Positions 1 to 6,163 of a stretch of DNA of 6,234 bases are shown piece after piece. The notes beneath the pieces were generated by a model. That model had not been told where the DNA came from, did no database searches, and worked only from the letters and a program-made list of their open reading frames with translations. Made by a program: the position numbers and the translations under genes. Position 1 is the stretch's first letter, and every line of letters starts with the position of its first letter. The stretch spans positions 1-6,234 of the forward strand of contig JAOZRP010000150.1 of the NCBI GenBank assembly GCA_029940125.1. The letters run 5' to 3'. The stretch is from a bacterium. GTDB lineage: Bacteria; Desulfobacterota; Anaeroferrophillalia; Anaeroferrophillales; Anaeroferrophillaceae.

Positions 1-14
1 GCGGACGCCTCGGA

Positions 15-34
15 GCCGGCCATGGACGGCCGGC
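15..34. repeat. GC-rich hairpin at outer edge of left repeat element
   Basis: A perfect 7-bp inverted repeat, GCCGGCC (15-21) and GGCCGGC (28-34), surrounds a 6-base loop ATGGAC. It lies just outside the segment that is repeated at the other end of the window, and the right-hand copy is cut off before the matching position, so this hairpin may be part of the same repeat family. No T-run follows on either strand, so it does not look like an intrinsic terminator. The pairing is seen directly; membership of the repeat family is inferred. Confidence 0.5.
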
Positions 35-47
35 GAGAATGAGCGAA

Positions 48-120
48 AGCCATGCTGGAACATCCTTATCCCTAATTTGGGTTGCGGGCGTTAAGCCCGC
101 CTTGGCTTAATGATTACATG
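48..120. repeat. Left copy of inverted intergenic repeat with internal hairpin (REP-like)
   Basis: Bases 48-105 match the reverse complement of 6175-6231 almost throughout: 18 of 19 bases in the outer block (48-66), a looser middle with small indels (67-78), and 26 of 27 bases in the inner block (79-105). A weaker match (9 of 11) continues at 110-120 against 6164-6174. The inner block contains a stem GCGGGC (84-89) / GCCCGC (95-100) with loop GTTAA; the single base difference between the copies falls in the loop, so the stem is kept. It lies downstream of the operon's last gene. It could be a REP-like dispersed element, a hairpin that stabilises the 3' end of the mRNA, or one end of a mobile unit. 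It lacks the U-run of a standard intrinsic terminator. Confidence 0.75.
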
Positions 121-186
121 TTATTAGCTATTGCAAGCTTTCACCCGTTGGGGCCTGGTTCCCATGAACATAAAGCCCTAGCTTTT

Positions 187-221
187 CAAGGCTAAACGCT
201 AACAGCCAACGGCTGATCGCT
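187..221 (-). repeat. Degenerate heptamer tandem repeat, about five units
   Basis: Read on the minus strand, five consecutive 7-base units follow one another without gaps: AGCGATC, AGCCGTT, GGCTGTT, AGCGTTT, AGCCTTG. All share GC at unit positions 2-3 and most have T-rich ends. The first unit begins at the final A of the TGA stop codon of the AMP-forming ligase gene. Part of the array (203-215) also forms a small CAGCC-AAC-GGCTG hairpin. Its role is unknown; heptamer arrays of this sort can arise by slippage. Confidence 0.5.
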
Positions 222-1774
222 CAACTTGGTTTTTTGCCATAGCGGTCGCGCAGAATCCGGTGCAGGATTTTTCCCGTGCCGGTGCGCGGCATTTCATCCG
301 CAGCGATAAAGATAATATCCTTCGGGCATTTATACGGCGCCAGCTGATCCCTGGCAAAGGCTTTCAAGTCTTCCGCCGTCGTCGTTTTGCCGTCTTTAAG
401 GATGACCACCGCGGTTACCTGTTCACCCCACTTTTCATGGGGCAGGCCGATAACCGCCACGTCAAAAACCGCCTCGTGAGCTACCAGAACATTTTCCACC
501 TCGGAGGGGTAGACATTCTCGCCGCCGGTAATAATCATGTTCTTCTTGCGGTCCACCAGGTAGTAATAGCCGTCCTCATCCTGGCGGGCCATGTCTCCGG
601 CACTGAAATACTCCCCAACGAAGGCCTCGGCCGTCGCCTCGGGCAGCTTGTAATAGCCGTCAAACAGCATGGGGCCGCGGGAATACAACTCCCCAACTTC
701 CCCCTGGGGAACCTCCTTCCCGTTCTCGTCAAGGATTTTCACCAGATCCGTACCCGCCGACTCCTTGCCGATGGACCCCGGCTTGCGCAGCTGGTCTTCC
801 GGCATCAGGGTGGTGACAATGCCGGCCTCAGTTGAACCGTAGCCTTCAAAAAGCTTCACCCCGGGAATCAGCGACAGGATCGCCTTTTTATGCTCCACCC
901 GGGCCGGGGCCGAGGAACAGAGCAGCTTGTTGATCGAGGAAAGATCGTAGCTTTTCAGTTCTTCCTCCGGCAGGCTGAAAATGAGGTTGTAATGGGTGGG
1001 AATCAGCGAGATGAAGGTAATCCCCTGCTCCTGCACTACCTTGAGGATTTCCGCCGGCCGGAAAGAGCGGGCCGGATGGATGTAGTTGCCGCCCCCCAGG
1101 TAGGTAACCGTAAAAGAAAAGAAGGTCGTATTGACATGGCAGAGAGGCATGCAGGTCAGCACCATGTCTTTGGGACCAAAGAAAAAATCGCAGCCGTTGA
1201 TCAGGTAAAAGGCGATATACGATTCATGGGAACGGACCACGCCCTTGGGGCGGCCGGTGGTCCCGGACGTGTACAGCAGTATCCAGGGGTCAGCCGGCTT
1301 CACCGACGCCCGGGGCTCATCCTGCGACTGGGAGCCAAGCAGGTCTTCATATTCCCGGTAGCCGTCCCGGGGCGAGCCGACCACAATGAACTCTTTGACC
1401 TGGGTCAGTTTATCCCGGACCTGCTGGATAACCGGTACGAATTCATCGTGAACAAAGATGGCCTTGGCATCGGCGTTGTTGGCAATATATTCAACTTCTG
1501 GCGCCACCAGACGAAAATTGATCGGATTGATAACCACCCCGATTTTGGCACAGGCAATGTACAGTTCGCAAATTTCGATGCAGTTTTCCAGGAAGCAGGA
1601 AACCGTATCGCCCTTTTGCAGTCCCATGGCCAGCAGGGCGTGGGCCAGCTGATTGATCCTCTGGTTCGATTGGGGAAAAGTAAAACGCCTGTTTTGATCG
1701 CAAAAGGCGATATTCTGCGGATACTTGACTGCGTTGACGCGAAATATTTCCCCCAGATTCAGCCATAATGCCAT
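221..1774 (-). CDS. AMP-forming acyl-CoA synthetase (ANL superfamily), substrate unknown
   Basis: A cytosolic 517-residue enzyme expected to activate a carboxylic acid with ATP, via an acyl-adenylate, to its CoA thioester, releasing AMP and pyrophosphate. It has the full set of ANL-superfamily signatures: the P-loop YTSGTTGRPKG (168-178), the FEGYGSTE motif (309-316), the hinge region with D408-R409-K410 followed by IITGGENVYPSEVE (414-427), and the C-terminal PRTGTGK motif, whose K502 is the catalytic adenylation lysine. Length is normal for the family and nothing is missing. The start has a strong AGGAGG ribosome-binding site six bases upstream. It is the last gene of the operon, 39 bases after the ADP-forming synthetase. 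Relatives include medium- and long-chain fatty acid, cyclohexanecarboxylate and aromatic acid CoA ligases; the sequence alone does not choose between them. In context it probably feeds the dehydratase/reductase, which is inference. Confidence 0.93.
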   Translation of the reverse strand: MALWLNLGEIFRVNAVKYPQNIAFCDQNRRFTFPQSNQRINQLAHALLAMGLQKGDTVSCFLENCIEICELYIACAKIGVVINPINFRLVAPEVEYIANNADAKAIFVHDEFVPVIQQVRDKLTQVKEFIVVGSPRDGYREYEDLLGSQSQDEPRASVKPADPWILLYTSGTTGRPKGVVRSHESYIAFYLINGCDFFFGPKDMVLTCMPLCHVNTTFFSFTVTYLGGGNYIHPARSFRPAEILKVVQEQGITFISLIPTHYNLIFSLPEEELKSYDLSSINKLLCSSAPARVEHKKAILSLIPGVKLFEGYGSTEAGIVTTLMPEDQLRKPGSIGKESAGTDLVKILDENGKEVPQGEVGELYSRGPMLFDGYYKLPEATAEAFVGEYFSAGDMARQDEDGYYYLVDRKKNMIITGGENVYPSEVENVLVAHEAVFDVAVIGLPHEKWGEQVTAVVILKDGKTTTAEDLKAFARDQLAPYKCPKDIIFIAADEMPRTGTGKILHRILRDRYGKKPS

Positions 1775-1780
1775 AAGTAG

Positions 1781-1786
1781 CCTCCT
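1781..1786 (-). promoter_or_regulatory. Ribosome-binding site of the AMP-forming ligase gene
   Basis: Minus-strand AGGAGG, a perfect Shine-Dalgarno core, ends six bases before the ATG at 1774. It supports this start and suggests efficient, independent translation of the last gene. Confidence 0.85.
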
Positions 1787-1813
1787 ATAATTTTACGCAA
1801 CCAGCTTTCCAAC

Positions 1814-3898
1814 TCAGGATAATTTAATTCTAACATCCACCAGGCCGGGCTCCTGACCCTGAGGATAGACAAAAACCGGGTTGAGATCCATTTCCTCGAT
1901 CTCCGGGTGGTGGTCAAGCAAGATGGAGAGGCGCCCGATAAGCTCCTCTATCTTTTTCAGATCCACCCCTTCCTGGCCGCGAATGCCGGCCAGAATGGGA
2001 TAGCCCTTGATGCCCCGGACCATGGCGGCAATATCCTCCATGGAAAGCGGATTGAGTTTGAAAACCACGTCTTTAAGAACTTCAACAAAGATGCCGCCCA
2101 GCCCAAAGGCCACCACATGCCCAAGCTCGGGGTTTTCCCGGTGGGCGCCAACCATGACTTCCACCCCGGGATTAAGGTACTTCTGCACAAACACCCGGCT
2201 ACCGGGAAAAGAACGGCTTAAATCGGCAAAGGCTTTTTCCACCGCTTCATCGGTGCCAAGGTTGAGCACCACCCCGCCGGCATCCGATTTATGAACAACG
2301 TCCTCTGATTCCACCTTCAAGGTTACCGGAAAACCTATTTCCGCCGCCGCCGCCAAAGCACCGGCAACATCGCTTACCTCACTGTTGGCAATAACCGGCA
2401 GCCCGTAGGCGTTGAGAAGGCTGAAGGCATCGGACTGGGACATGAACTGCCGGCCGGCGTTGCGGGTTTTCTCGATCAAGCGGGCGGCGACGGACTGGTC
2501 AATATCATTGTAGCTCACCGGGGTGGAATCCTGCCGCTGCTTCAGGCGGGCATAACGGGCCATCGAGGCCGCCACCCGGCCGCCCACTTCGGGCAGGTCG
2601 AAGGTCGGAATGCCGGCATCGGCAAAAATCTTCAGGGTTGCCGCCCAGCCTTCCTTTTCAGTCATCGCCACCACAATCATCGGCTTGGACGCCTCCCGGG
2701 CCACTTCCACCAGGCCCCGGGCCACGCCTTCCGTATCAACAAAGAACGGGGTAATGAAGTTGACGAAAACGATGTCGACGTTGGGGTCTTTCATCAAGGT
2801 TTCCGCCGCCAGCCGGTAATGTTCCGGCGTCGCCGTGGCCAGAACGTCCACGGGATTGGCAATGGAAGCCTCCGCATAGAGGTTCTCCCGCAGGATTTCC
2901 TGGCTCTCCTGGCTCAACTCGGCCATCTCGCAGCCGCGCTCGATAATTTCATCGGTAACGATGATTCCCGGGCCGCCGGTATTGGTAATGATCGCCACCC
3001 GGTTGCCGCCGGCCACCGGCAGGGCCGACAGCGCCCTGGCCGCCTGGCACAGCTCTTCCTCGTCGTTGAAGGTCAGGATGCCGCACTTTTCCAGCAGCAG
3101 GTTGGTGGAAGCATCCACCTCCATCATGCCGCCGGTATGGGACGATACGGCCTTGGCCCCCAGCTTGGTCCTCCCGGTTTTCATGGCCAGGATCGGCTTG
3201 TTTTTGGTAATTTCAGCCGCAACTTTGGCAAAACCGGCGGCATCCGACAGGGTTTCAATATGGAGCAGAATAACCTTGGTACCCGGGTCTTTGCCCCAGT
3301 ATTCCAGGATTTCCGTGGCATTGATGTCCGACTGGTTGCCGTAGGAGGCATACATGCGAAATCCCAGGCCCATCTCATACAGGCGGTTGTTGATCACTTC
3401 GCCGACGCCGCCGGACTGGGCCATCACCGAAATGGTTCCGGGAACCATTTTGGTAAAGGTGAAATTGCAATAGGCCCGCACTTCCGGATCCGAGTTCATC
3501 ACTCCCTGGCAGTTGGGTCCAAAAACCCTGATTCCATACTTCTTGGCAATTGCCAGCATTTCCTTTTCCAGCTCAATGCCCTCGGCCCCGATTTCGCGGA
3601 AACCGGCGGTATTGACGATCACCACCTTGACCCCTTTTTCCCCGCACTTCTCAATTTCAGCCGGAACCCGGGTATTCTTGACGATGATGTGCGCCAGGTC
3701 GACATCAAGGGGAATGTCCCTGATATCCTTGTAGGCAACAAAGTTCTTGACAAAAGGAGCCTTGGGATTGACGGTAAAAATCGGTCCTTTATAGCCGCTG
3801 TCCACCAGGTTTTGAACAATGCGGTAGCCAATGGTCAGCTCCCGGTTGGAAGCGCCGATGACGGCTACTGATTGAGGTCTGAACAATGCATCCAACAT
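1814..3898 (-). CDS. ADP-forming acyl-CoA synthetase (acetate-CoA ligase type), fused alpha-beta
   Basis: A cytosolic 694-residue NDP-forming CoA ligase catalysing acyl-CoA + ADP + Pi = acid + CoA + ATP, the route many anaerobes use to recover ATP from CoA thioesters. Domain order: an N-terminal CoA-binding Rossmann domain (VAVIGAS, 11-17; FGPNCQG, 126-132); succinyl-CoA-ligase-like domains with SSHTGG (252-257), whose H254 matches the phosphorylated catalytic histidine, and TNTGGPG (305-311); then a C-terminal ATP-grasp domain with the second phospho-carrier histidine in VVHKSDAGGV (H536) and the EMDLNP motif (669-674). Both subunits seen separately in archaeal AcdAB are fused here, the usual bacterial form. 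I chose the ATG at 3898 over a TTG at 3904 because GGGGAG sits 8 bases before the ATG but only 2 before the TTG. The acyl substrate cannot be told: acetate, other short acids and aryl acids are all known in the family. Confidence 0.93.
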   Translation of the reverse strand: MLDALFRPQSVAVIGASNRELTIGYRIVQNLVDSGYKGPIFTVNPKAPFVKNFVAYKDIRDIPLDVDLAHIIVKNTRVPAEIEKCGEKGVKVVIVNTAGFREIGAEGIELEKEMLAIAKKYGIRVFGPNCQGVMNSDPEVRAYCNFTFTKMVPGTISVMAQSGGVGEVINNRLYEMGLGFRMYASYGNQSDINATEILEYWGKDPGTKVILLHIETLSDAAGFAKVAAEITKNKPILAMKTGRTKLGAKAVSSHTGGMMEVDASTNLLLEKCGILTFNDEEELCQAARALSALPVAGGNRVAIITNTGGPGIIVTDEIIERGCEMAELSQESQEILRENLYAEASIANPVDVLATATPEHYRLAAETLMKDPNVDIVFVNFITPFFVDTEGVARGLVEVAREASKPMIVVAMTEKEGWAATLKIFADAGIPTFDLPEVGGRVAASMARYARLKQRQDSTPVSYNDIDQSVAARLIEKTRNAGRQFMSQSDAFSLLNAYGLPVIANSEVSDVAGALAAAAEIGFPVTLKVESEDVVHKSDAGGVVLNLGTDEAVEKAFADLSRSFPGSRVFVQKYLNPGVEVMVGAHRENPELGHVVAFGLGGIFVEVLKDVVFKLNPLSMEDIAAMVRGIKGYPILAGIRGQEGVDLKKIEELIGRLSILLDHHPEIEEMDLNPVFVYPQGQEPGLVDVRIKLS

Positions 3899-3972
3899 AT
3901 GCAACTCTCCCCTTATTCCAGATTTCAGGCGGCTTTTTTTTAAACCAGCCTTTATTTTTGGTTTTTCTACCC
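3899..3972 (-). other. 74-base gap between activator and ADP-forming synthetase genes
   Basis: This AT-rich spacer is the longest gap inside the operon. On the minus strand it holds a weak GGCT...AGCC pairing (about 3937-3956) around an A-rich loop, and no following U-run, so I see no convincing terminator. GGGGAG at 3907-3912 is the ribosome-binding site for the next gene. Read-through from the activator gene is the simplest reading; an internal promoter cannot be ruled out. Confidence 0.4.
3907..3912 (-). promoter_or_regulatory. Ribosome-binding site that decides the start of the ADP-forming synthetase
   Basis: Minus-strand GGGGAG lies eight bases upstream of the ATG at 3898 but only two bases upstream of an in-frame TTG at 3904. 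Normal spacing therefore selects the ATG and shortens the longest possible reading frame by two codons. Confidence 0.7.
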
Positions 3973-4746
3973 TTACAAATTCCTGGCGGCCAACGCCGCT
4001 CCGTAGGCACCGATGGTCTGAGGATGCGGGGCCGTCACCACCTCGCTTTCAGTCATTTCAGCCACCATGTCGGCAATAATCGGATTGTGGGCCACCACGC
4101 CGCCGGTCAGCACCACTTTACCGACAATGGCCCCCATTTCCACCACTCTCTTGACCACCGAACGAAACACCCCCTTGACGATGTCTTCAGGCTTTGCCCC
4201 CCGGCGCAGCAGGCCGAGAATTTCCGTGCAGCTGAAAACGGTGCAGAAAGAACCGATGCTGACTTCATGTTCACTTTTCTCCGCCATGCCGTTAAGGTCG
4301 CTCAACTCCAGCCCCAGACGATAGGAAATTTCTTCAATAAACGCCCCGGTTCCGGCGGCGCATTTGCGGTTCATGGCAAAGGTTTCCCGCTCACCGGCGG
4401 CGTTGACCCGAATAATTTTATTGTCCTGCCCACCGATGTCAATGATGGTCAGGGTTTCGGGAAAATAATGGTACGCTCCGGCAGCATGGCAGAAAATTTC
4501 GGTTCGCATCTCGTCGGCAAAAGCGACGTTGCGCCGGCCATAGCCGGTGGAAACCACCCTTTTCACCTGCTGGCGTTCAACCCCGGCGGATTTCAGCACC
4601 TGAGCAAAAACCTCCTCGGCCGCCCCGGCGAAATCGAAGCCGCTCTTGCCCACCGCATCGGCCAGCAAGGTCCCGGAATCATCAACAAGTGCCGCCTTGG
4701 TGGTCGTTGAACCCACGTCCACCCCGGCATAAAGCTCCTGCATCAT
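3973..4746 (-). CDS. ATP-dependent [4Fe-4S] activator of 2-hydroxyacyl-CoA dehydratase / benzoyl-CoA reductase (HgdC/BadG family)
   Basis: A 257-residue member of the ASKHA ATPase fold, expected to act in the cytoplasm as a homodimer holding one bridging [4Fe-4S] cluster. ATP binding and hydrolysis drive a single low-potential electron into the dehydratase partner. Visible signatures: phosphate-1 loop GVDVGSTTTKA (8-18), phosphate-2 motif DIGGQDNK (103-110), cluster cysteine in KCAAGTGAF (C129), second cluster cysteine in FCTVF (C168), and the adenosine motif LTGGVVAHN (213-221). The C129-C168 spacing of 39 equals that of the two cluster cysteines (127 and 166) known in HgdC. An additional cysteine, C173, follows closely in CTVFSCTE. 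The gene start overlaps the stop of the dehydratase gene by one base (TAATG), so the two are probably translationally coupled, as fits an enzyme and its dedicated activator. A GGGAG ribosome-binding site favours the first of two adjacent ATG codons. The family call is firm; the electron donor is not encoded here. Confidence 0.94.
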   Translation of the reverse strand: MMQELYAGVDVGSTTTKAALVDDSGTLLADAVGKSGFDFAGAAEEVFAQVLKSAGVERQQVKRVVSTGYGRRNVAFADEMRTEIFCHAAGAYHYFPETLTIIDIGGQDNKIIRVNAAGERETFAMNRKCAAGTGAFIEEISYRLGLELSDLNGMAEKSEHEVSIGSFCTVFSCTEILGLLRRGAKPEDIVKGVFRSVVKRVVEMGAIVGKVVLTGGVVAHNPIIADMVAEMTESEVVTAPHPQTIGAYGAALAARNL

Positions 4747-4761
4747 TACTGACGTTCTCCC
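4746..4761 (-). promoter_or_regulatory. Overlapping stop/start with ribosome-binding site (translational coupling)
   Basis: On the minus strand GGGAG (4757-4761) lies ten bases before the ATG at 4746, inside the last codons of the dehydratase gene. The dehydratase stop TAA (4746-4748) shares its last A with that ATG. A second ATG follows directly at 4743 but would be 13 bases from the site, so the first is preferred. Confidence 0.7.
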
Positions 4762-5978
4762 AGTTGTTCAATGAAAGCTTCAATCTTGGTAATGGCCTGT
4801 TCCTCGGAATAACAGCGCAGGTCATTGAGATCGCCGTCGATGGTCACGAAGGGGACCCCGGCCTTTTCCTGCAGCCGCTGGGGCAGACCGTAACGGCAGT
4901 TGGAGTTGTTGGGACAGGTCTTAGCATCGTGAAAAATCACGCCGTCATAATCGAAGAGCTCTTTCATCTTGATGAAATACTCTTCCTTGTAGTCGTCATC
5001 GCGGACAATGAACAGCTCCGTATAGGCCCGGGCCATGGAATTCCAGGGATCATTGCCGTCCAGGGCGGTGAAAATCCAGCTGTTGCAATAGGTCGAAGCC
5101 ACCACCGCGGTCTTCAGCCGCAGGAACAGCTCGGCGTTTTCCCTCAACTTGCCCCAGATAGGCATCCCTTCCCAGTAAATCCGGAATTTCTCACCCGGCA
5201 CGGCTGCCACGCCCTCGGCCACCCAGCCGCGCAGCTCTTCCAGCAAAGTTTCATAGTAGTCGATCGCCACCTGGGTACCGCGCATAACCACCGCCGGTCC
5301 CATGTGAATGGTGCCGTCAAAAAAGGTCAGGGGGCTGGGCTTGTGGGTCGCCATTTCCAATACCTCTTTCCAGAGGTCGGAACATTTGCGCGACAGCCAC
5401 ACGGTTTCCGCCAGCTTGTCCATGTCCAGCTTGTTGCCAGTCGCCGCGGTCAAATCGTCCGCCAGCTTTTTGAACTGGCCGGCAATTCCCTGCACATGGG
5501 TTTCCGTAACCTCGCCGACGTTGACGTAGCTTTCAATCCCCAGGCAGGGGACATCCCAGCGACGGGCATACCATTCAAACCAGTCCTTGACGTCGCGGCA
5601 CTGGTTGGTATTGTAAACCAGGACATCAGGTTTGGGAATTGACTCGATCCCGTCATAAATTTTGGCCAGCGGGGTAAAGCCTTTCAGGTACGCCCCGACA
5701 TCCGCCGTCAGGTAGGAACAGATTTCCGGGGAATAGCCAATGGCATTGGCCACCGGGATGTAATCGGTCGCCGTCCGGGTCGCCCCGAGGATGGCGGCAT
5801 GATTTTCCGGGAAATAAACCACAAACCCCATGGCCCGCAACAACTCCGCCGGCCCAACGCTGGTGCACCAGGCAACCTTGGGGTTGCCGGCCTTCATTGC
5901 CGCGTCTATTTCGTAAAAGTGATCAGCCATCACTTTTTTCATCAATTTCGCCGTTTTCAGTTTTCTGATTTCCACCAT
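4746..5978 (-). CDS. 2-hydroxyacyl-CoA dehydratase / benzoyl-CoA reductase family subunit (HgdB/BcrC-like, HGD-D family)
   Basis: A 410-residue cytosolic iron-sulfur protein of the family that, after receiving an electron from an ATP-driven activator, dehydrates (R)-2-hydroxyacyl-CoA or reduces aromatic CoA rings by radical chemistry. Family features: an N-terminal VAWCTSVGPAELLRAMG region (35-51), EICSYLTADVG (86-95, C87), NTNQCRD (123-129, C127), the central YWEGMPIWGKLRE segment (268-280), VVASTYCNSW (292-301), and a C-terminal block HDAKTCPNNSNCRYG (350-364) followed by DGDLNDLR (381-388). C87, C127 and C355 are spaced like the three cluster-binding cysteines of HadB-type subunits (84, 117, 346), so one [4Fe-4S] cluster is expected. 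The start has a good AAGGAG site. It is the first gene of the operon. Known enzymes are heterodimers, yet no second subunit gene is in this operon; it may be homomeric or use a partner encoded elsewhere. The substrate is not assignable; a DCCP/YjiM-like reductase is less likely because I do not see that group's CSCxSPN-like cysteine motif. Confidence 0.88.
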   Translation of the reverse strand: MVEIRKLKTAKLMKKVMADHFYEIDAAMKAGNPKVAWCTSVGPAELLRAMGFVVYFPENHAAILGATRTATDYIPVANAIGYSPEICSYLTADVGAYLKGFTPLAKIYDGIESIPKPDVLVYNTNQCRDVKDWFEWYARRWDVPCLGIESYVNVGEVTETHVQGIAGQFKKLADDLTAATGNKLDMDKLAETVWLSRKCSDLWKEVLEMATHKPSPLTFFDGTIHMGPAVVMRGTQVAIDYYETLLEELRGWVAEGVAAVPGEKFRIYWEGMPIWGKLRENAELFLRLKTAVVASTYCNSWIFTALDGNDPWNSMARAYTELFIVRDDDYKEEYFIKMKELFDYDGVIFHDAKTCPNNSNCRYGLPQRLQEKAGVPFVTIDGDLNDLRCYSEEQAITKIEAFIEQLGERQ

Positions 5979-5985
5979 TGACAGA

Positions 5986-5991
5986 CTCCTT
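5986..5991 (-). promoter_or_regulatory. Ribosome-binding site of the dehydratase gene
   Basis: Minus-strand AAGGAG lies seven bases before the ATG at 5978, standard spacing. It confirms this start for the first gene of the operon. Confidence 0.85.
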
Positions 5992-6022
5992 TTTTCATTT
6001 CCACGCCCATTGTCGACATTAT

Positions 6023-6036
6023 CAGTTAATTACCTG
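6023..6036. repeat. Small imperfect palindrome in the leader
   Basis: CAGTTAATTACCTG matches its own reverse complement at 12 of 14 positions, centred on TAATTA. If transcription starts near 6046 it lies about 10 to 23 bases into the leader, where a regulator could bind. It is short and AT-rich, so chance is a real possibility. Confidence 0.25.
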
Positions 6037-6037
6037 A

Positions 6038-6043
6038 ATTATA
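6038..6043 (-). promoter_or_regulatory. Alternative sigma-70 type -10 hexamer
   Basis: A perfect TATAAT is present on the minus strand 60 bases before the dehydratase start. At 16-18 bases upstream there are only AT-rich sequences and no TTGACA-like -35 box, so it is the weaker of two promoter candidates unless an activator helps. Confidence 0.3.
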
Positions 6044-6082
6044 TCCGCTCTGGAAAAGCAATATATATACCATAGCGGATAT
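6041..6082. promoter_or_regulatory. 13-bp inverted repeat flanking the putative promoter (candidate operator)
   Basis: The arm ATATCCGCTCTGG (6041-6053) pairs with CCATAGCGGATAT (6070-6082) at 12 of 13 positions, including an unbroken outer 9 bp; the spacer is 16 AT-rich bases. The right arm contains the GG of the -24 element and the left arm covers the predicted transcription start. A dimeric regulator bound here would sit on the core promoter, which suits repression. A cruciform or DNA hairpin is another option. The symmetry is seen directly; the operator role is inference. Confidence 0.6.
6056..6072 (-). promoter_or_regulatory. Putative sigma-54 (-24/-12) promoter of the operon
   Basis: On the minus strand TGGTATATATATTGCTT has the invariant GG (6070-6071) and GC (6058-6059) separated by exactly ten bases, with TTGC intact at -12 and TGG intact at -24 (consensus TGGCAC-N5-TTGCW). 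Transcription would begin near 6046, giving a leader of about 68 bases before the dehydratase ATG. Sigma-54 promoters need an enhancer-binding activator; no such gene is in the window. Confidence 0.55.
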
Positions 6083-6163
6083 TTTGCCGTTGTTCCTGAA
6101 CCAGCCAAAAAACAATGGCCCATGACCTCTTACCTGAATGGATATTTCCCAAAAGAATAAAAA

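Larger units (their letters stand above)
6030..6139 (+). repeat. Direct repeat TTACCTGAAT, two copies 100 bp apart
   Basis: TTACCTGAAT occurs at 6030-6039 and again at 6130-6139, and its core ACCTGAA occurs a third time at 6163-6169. One copy lies at the predicted transcription start, one about 85-95 bases upstream of it, a usual distance for activator binding at sigma-54 promoters. The repeats are short, so coincidence remains possible. Confidence 0.3.

Noticed and set aside
1..42. Plus-strand frame open to the left edge, ending at TGA 40-42, possibly the tail of another gene
   Set aside because: Only 13 codons, lying within the hairpin of a repeat-type element; nothing supports a real C-terminus.
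84..100. Hairpin considered as an intrinsic terminator for the operon
   Set aside because: A good GC stem but no U-run follows on the minus strand; it may affect mRNA ends but is not a standard terminator.
39..110. 23-codon plus-strand frame starting at ATG 39
   Set aside because: Entirely inside the repeat element, with no ribosome-binding site; the matching frame in the other copy would be broken by the indels.
890..1768. 292-codon open frame on the plus strand
   Set aside because: Lies wholly antisense to the AMP-forming ligase gene, has no recognisable domain and a His/Gly/Arg/Gln-rich composition typical of shadow frames opposite GC-rich codons.
2819..3871. 350-codon open frame on the plus strand
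   Set aside because: Antisense to the ADP-forming synthetase, whose motifs are complete; no family resemblance in the antisense product.
3886..5642. Two long overlapping plus-strand open frames (274 and 317 codons) opposite the activator and dehydratase
   Set aside because: Both are antisense to genes with full family signatures and show low-information composition, so they are codon-bias shadows.
6011..6018. TGTCGACA palindrome in the leader as an operator
   Set aside because: Eight bases only and no flanking symmetry; expected by chance.
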